Positions 62,901 through 64,000 of a stretch of 64,000 bases of DNA are shown one piece after another; the first letter of the stretch is position 1, and the number at the start of each line of letters is the position of its first letter. Source of the DNA: Lacisediminimonas profundi (GTDB lineage Bacteria > Pseudomonadota > Gammaproteobacteria > Burkholderiales > Burkholderiaceae_D); NCBI RefSeq assembly GCF_008831265.1, contig NZ_VTTH01000001.1:496001-560000 (forward strand), written 5' to 3'. The notes under the pieces are model-generated. The model was not told where the DNA came from and did not search any database. It saw only the letters and a list, made by a program, of their open reading frames with translations. The position numbers and the translations under genes are program-made.

Positions 62901-63358
62901 GCGCGCTGGCCGACGTGCGCGCCGACGGCCTGCTGCGCTACCGTTATGCCGATGCCACCGTGGCCGATTACCTGACGGCGTGGATTTCCCACCTGTTCCT
63001 GAACGCTTGCCAAGGCCAGCCCCACAAGACCGAATGGCTGGCCCGCAACGGACGCTTCGGATTCAATCCGGTCGAGGACCCCGCAGCCCTGTTGCAGCAG
63101 CTGATCGCCCTGTACCGGCGCGGCCTGTCGCAGCCGCTGCACTTCTTCCCGAAATCGGCCTGGGAAAGCATCAAGAAAGACAATCCGAACGCAGCGCGCA
63201 GTAAGTGGACCGGCGGCATGTTCGCCGGCGAGGGCGACGATGCCGCCTATCAGCTTGCACTGCGCGGCCTGCCCGATCCGCTCGACGGCGAATTCGCTGA
63301 ACTGTCCGAAACCGTCCTCGTCACCATGAAGCGCCACCTCGATTCGGATCCGCTATGA
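59933..63358 (+). CDS. recC: Exodeoxyribonuclease V gamma subunit RecC
   Basis: A 1141-residue subunit of RecBCD, which recognises Chi and splits the duplex during double-strand-break repair. It begins MLNIVSSNRTEALLALLVARL and contains VVPSIAMRTLLQNQIA, SFLAQWLWTQVARL and CMLGMCDGAFPG, all RecC hallmarks. An Ala/Glu-rich stretch at about residues 803-840 (AADAARAAEAADAAEAAE) looks like an inserted linker. The ATG at 59933 is the family start. The stop overlaps the recB start by four bases. Confidence 0.94.
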   Translation: MLNIVSSNRTEALLALLVARLRTADSAGPFASWQIVVPSIAMRTLLQNQIAAHMGICANVEFSFLAQWLWTQVARLTPVSEESPLAAEAMVWRIHATLEDESFVAAHPRLSSWLEKADPAMRYDLCQRVAALFDKYMTYRTEWMEAWMGGRTVSLGEGGEGGKGEDADEAREDQRWQMALWQRIAAGMNLPGRHPFVEFLELLKRYDQPALEALGMPAEIHVFALPAIPPIYLRMLERLSAHVDIHLYLINPCQEYWFDIVDPKRLSYLAAKGKDQHLEVGNRLLAMWGKQSKTFLELLLQDPAPGTDEALFVPPDEVTLLGQLQAAVFDMREIEPGSAAGMEWDGSIEFHACHTLSRELEVLQDRLLARFNQEDGEDGAGGANAPSPSQVLVVVPDLEQAAPLIDAVFGSATGARRIPYRITGRPASSANPVAGALLELISIAGSRYYASAVFGLLQNSLIGARAGITPSGLDVILGWLPATQTHWGLDAGQRADFNAPPSDRHTFREGLARLYLGYALPPSAEEPFAGLLAPCNVEGDDSRILASFDWFLRKLAAMEERLAQPASPEQWRSILLDIADDFLDVAPEQLGDLAGTRAAIAALTANMSAGGTTTLPFAVVRSALKDALDEPTRGGSPTGSVTFSALPSLRNLPYDTVCMLGMCDGAFPGVNRPAEFDLMRLMQKAGDRDKRVEERNLFLDLMLAARKTLYISYTGRSVRDNTPLPPSVLVSDLLDYLAEATADDPDDRASRAAARAALVLEHPLQPFSEAYFDGQGDPRLFSFHAEYCDALKERRASQEPAASGQATALVADAARAAEAADAAEAAEPGDVAESDDDEQVAQQLPAFFEHSLPAPGDEWRRVSPAQLIEFFKNPCKYLLRRRMRLTLPEDAAGIDDDEAFLPDHLSAIRLAQRLLPHMLAGMQPQQIRELAVAGLEYPAGPLGALLMDSELDSMSGFAQDLQAMMGAPLLPPVSSTIAFTIEGEQWLLEGALADVRADGLLRYRYADATVADYLTAWISHLFLNACQGQPHKTEWLARNGRFGFNPVEDPAALLQQLIALYRRGLSQPLHFFPKSAWESIKKDNPNAARSKWTGGMFAGEGDDAAYQLALRGLPDPLDGEFAELSETVLVTMKRHLDSDPL

Positions 63359-64000
63359 GCACCCCGGAACAATTCAATCTGTTGCAGTGCTCGCTCGACA
63401 CGCGCACGCTGATCGAAGCCTCGGCCGGCACCGGCAAGACCTGGAACATCTCCGGCCTGTACCTGCGCCTGCTGCTGGAAAAAGGGCTGCGGGTGGAAGA
63501 TATCCTGGTCGTGACTTTCACCAAGGCGGCGACCGCAGAACTGCGCGAGCGCATTCGCACCCGCATTGTTGAAATGCTGGATTGCCTGCGCCAGGGCGGC
63601 GTGGTGGAAGACGGCTTCCTGACCGGCCTGGCGCAGATGCTGACCGCAGGGCAAGGTGAAGAAAAAGGCCGGACACTACCGGACATGATCACGCTGCTCG
63701 ACCTGGCCCTGCAGTCGTTTGACGAAGCCGCCATCTGCACCATCCACTCGTTTTGCCAGCGCGCGTTGGCGGAATCGCCATTCGCGGCCGGCATGCCGTT
63801 CACCACCGAGATCACGCAGGACGACAGCCAGGAACTGGGCGAGGCAGTCAACGACTTCTGGCGCCGCAACATGAGCCAGGGCGGACTGAGCCCTACCTTC
63901 GCGCGCTACCTGCTGGAGCGCAAGGACAACCCGGAAAAATTCCAGAAGCTGCTCAAGCGGCATGTGGGCAAGCCCAAGTCCCGCATCATGTGGCCTGCTG
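63355..64000 (+). CDS. recB: Exodeoxyribonuclease V beta subunit RecB, 3' end cut by window edge
   Basis: The first ~215 residues of the helicase-nuclease subunit. The start MSTPEQFNLLQCSLDTRTLI leads into the Walker A motif ASAGTGKT (22-29), then VVTFTKAATAELRERIR and AICTIHSFCQRAL, the SF1 helicase motifs of RecB. The ATG overlaps the recC stop (ATGA), so translation is coupled. The nuclease domain lies beyond the window, and recD would be expected after it. Confidence 0.95.
   Translation, partial: MSTPEQFNLLQCSLDTRTLIEASAGTGKTWNISGLYLRLLLEKGLRVEDILVVTFTKAATAELRERIRTRIVEMLDCLRQGGVVEDGFLTGLAQMLTAGQGEEKGRTLPDMITLLDLALQSFDEAAICTIHSFCQRALAESPFAAGMPFTTEITQDDSQELGEAVNDFWRRNMSQGGLSPTFARYLLERKDNPEKFQKLLKRHVGKPKSRIMWPA

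Overview
The window looks like chromosome of a GC-rich betaproteobacterium, order Burkholderiales. The pointers are the many solitary Bug/TctC-type tricarboxylate receptors, an 87-residue infA paralogue, YaeQ, the cold-shock protein, and the style of the aromatic-degradation genes. A member of the Oxalobacteraceae (Herbaspirillum/Noviherbaspirillum-like) is my best inference, but no rRNA or other marker here fixes it. I see no tRNA, rRNA, CRISPR array, phage gene or transposase.

Layout. 1-3944: a glutaryl-CoA dehydrogenase cut by the left edge and a 3-hydroxyacyl-CoA dehydrogenase, divergent from an IclR regulator, with two 17-bp palindromes around a good promoter. 4011-7559: an Hpt protein coupled to an unknown protein, then a fumarylacetoacetate-hydrolase-family enzyme and a periplasmic binding protein. 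7633-8469: a large composite inverted repeat. 8532-12141: a GAF/PAS/GGDEF/EAL c-di-GMP protein and a PagL-like protein. 12332-27078: a catabolic island. It holds a three-component Rieske oxygenase with GntR and LysR regulators, a CoxMSL-type molybdenum hydroxylase, CoxG, an amidohydrolase, a NIPSNAP protein, an alpha/beta hydrolase and three Bug receptors. 27169-30220: an acyl-CoA ligase with a DpgC-like cofactor-independent dioxygenase homologue. 30486-31258: a second copy of the composite repeat, in the opposite orientation. 31293-36676: YaeQ, a thermonuclease, and an IclR regulator divergent from a phthalate-dioxygenase-type Rieske protein, Bug receptor and SDR. 36741-39792: an ABC ATPase with a fused double permease. 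40279-41695: a cold-shock gene and three very small genes, one of them a 31-residue hydrophobic peptide behind a near-perfect LexA box. 41800-49587: a benzoate-CoA-ligase-like enzyme, a crotonase, an ABC permease and an unusual ATPase-substrate-binding-protein fusion, then a Bug receptor and a CoA-transferase. 49833-56537: an RND efflux operon with its TetR gene and palindromic operator. 56808-64000: an AI-2E-family permease, IF-1, a REP-like array, a WYL regulator, recC and the start of recB.

How it fits together. Most of the window is modular uptake and degradation of aromatic or related organic acids. Each module pairs a periplasmic receptor or ABC importer with CoA activation or ring oxygenation and a local IclR, GntR or LysR regulator, and lower-pathway CoA enzymes sit at the left end. 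The least explained items are the composite inverted element (two large copies plus two remnants), the LexA-controlled small membrane peptide, and the ATPase-receptor fusion.
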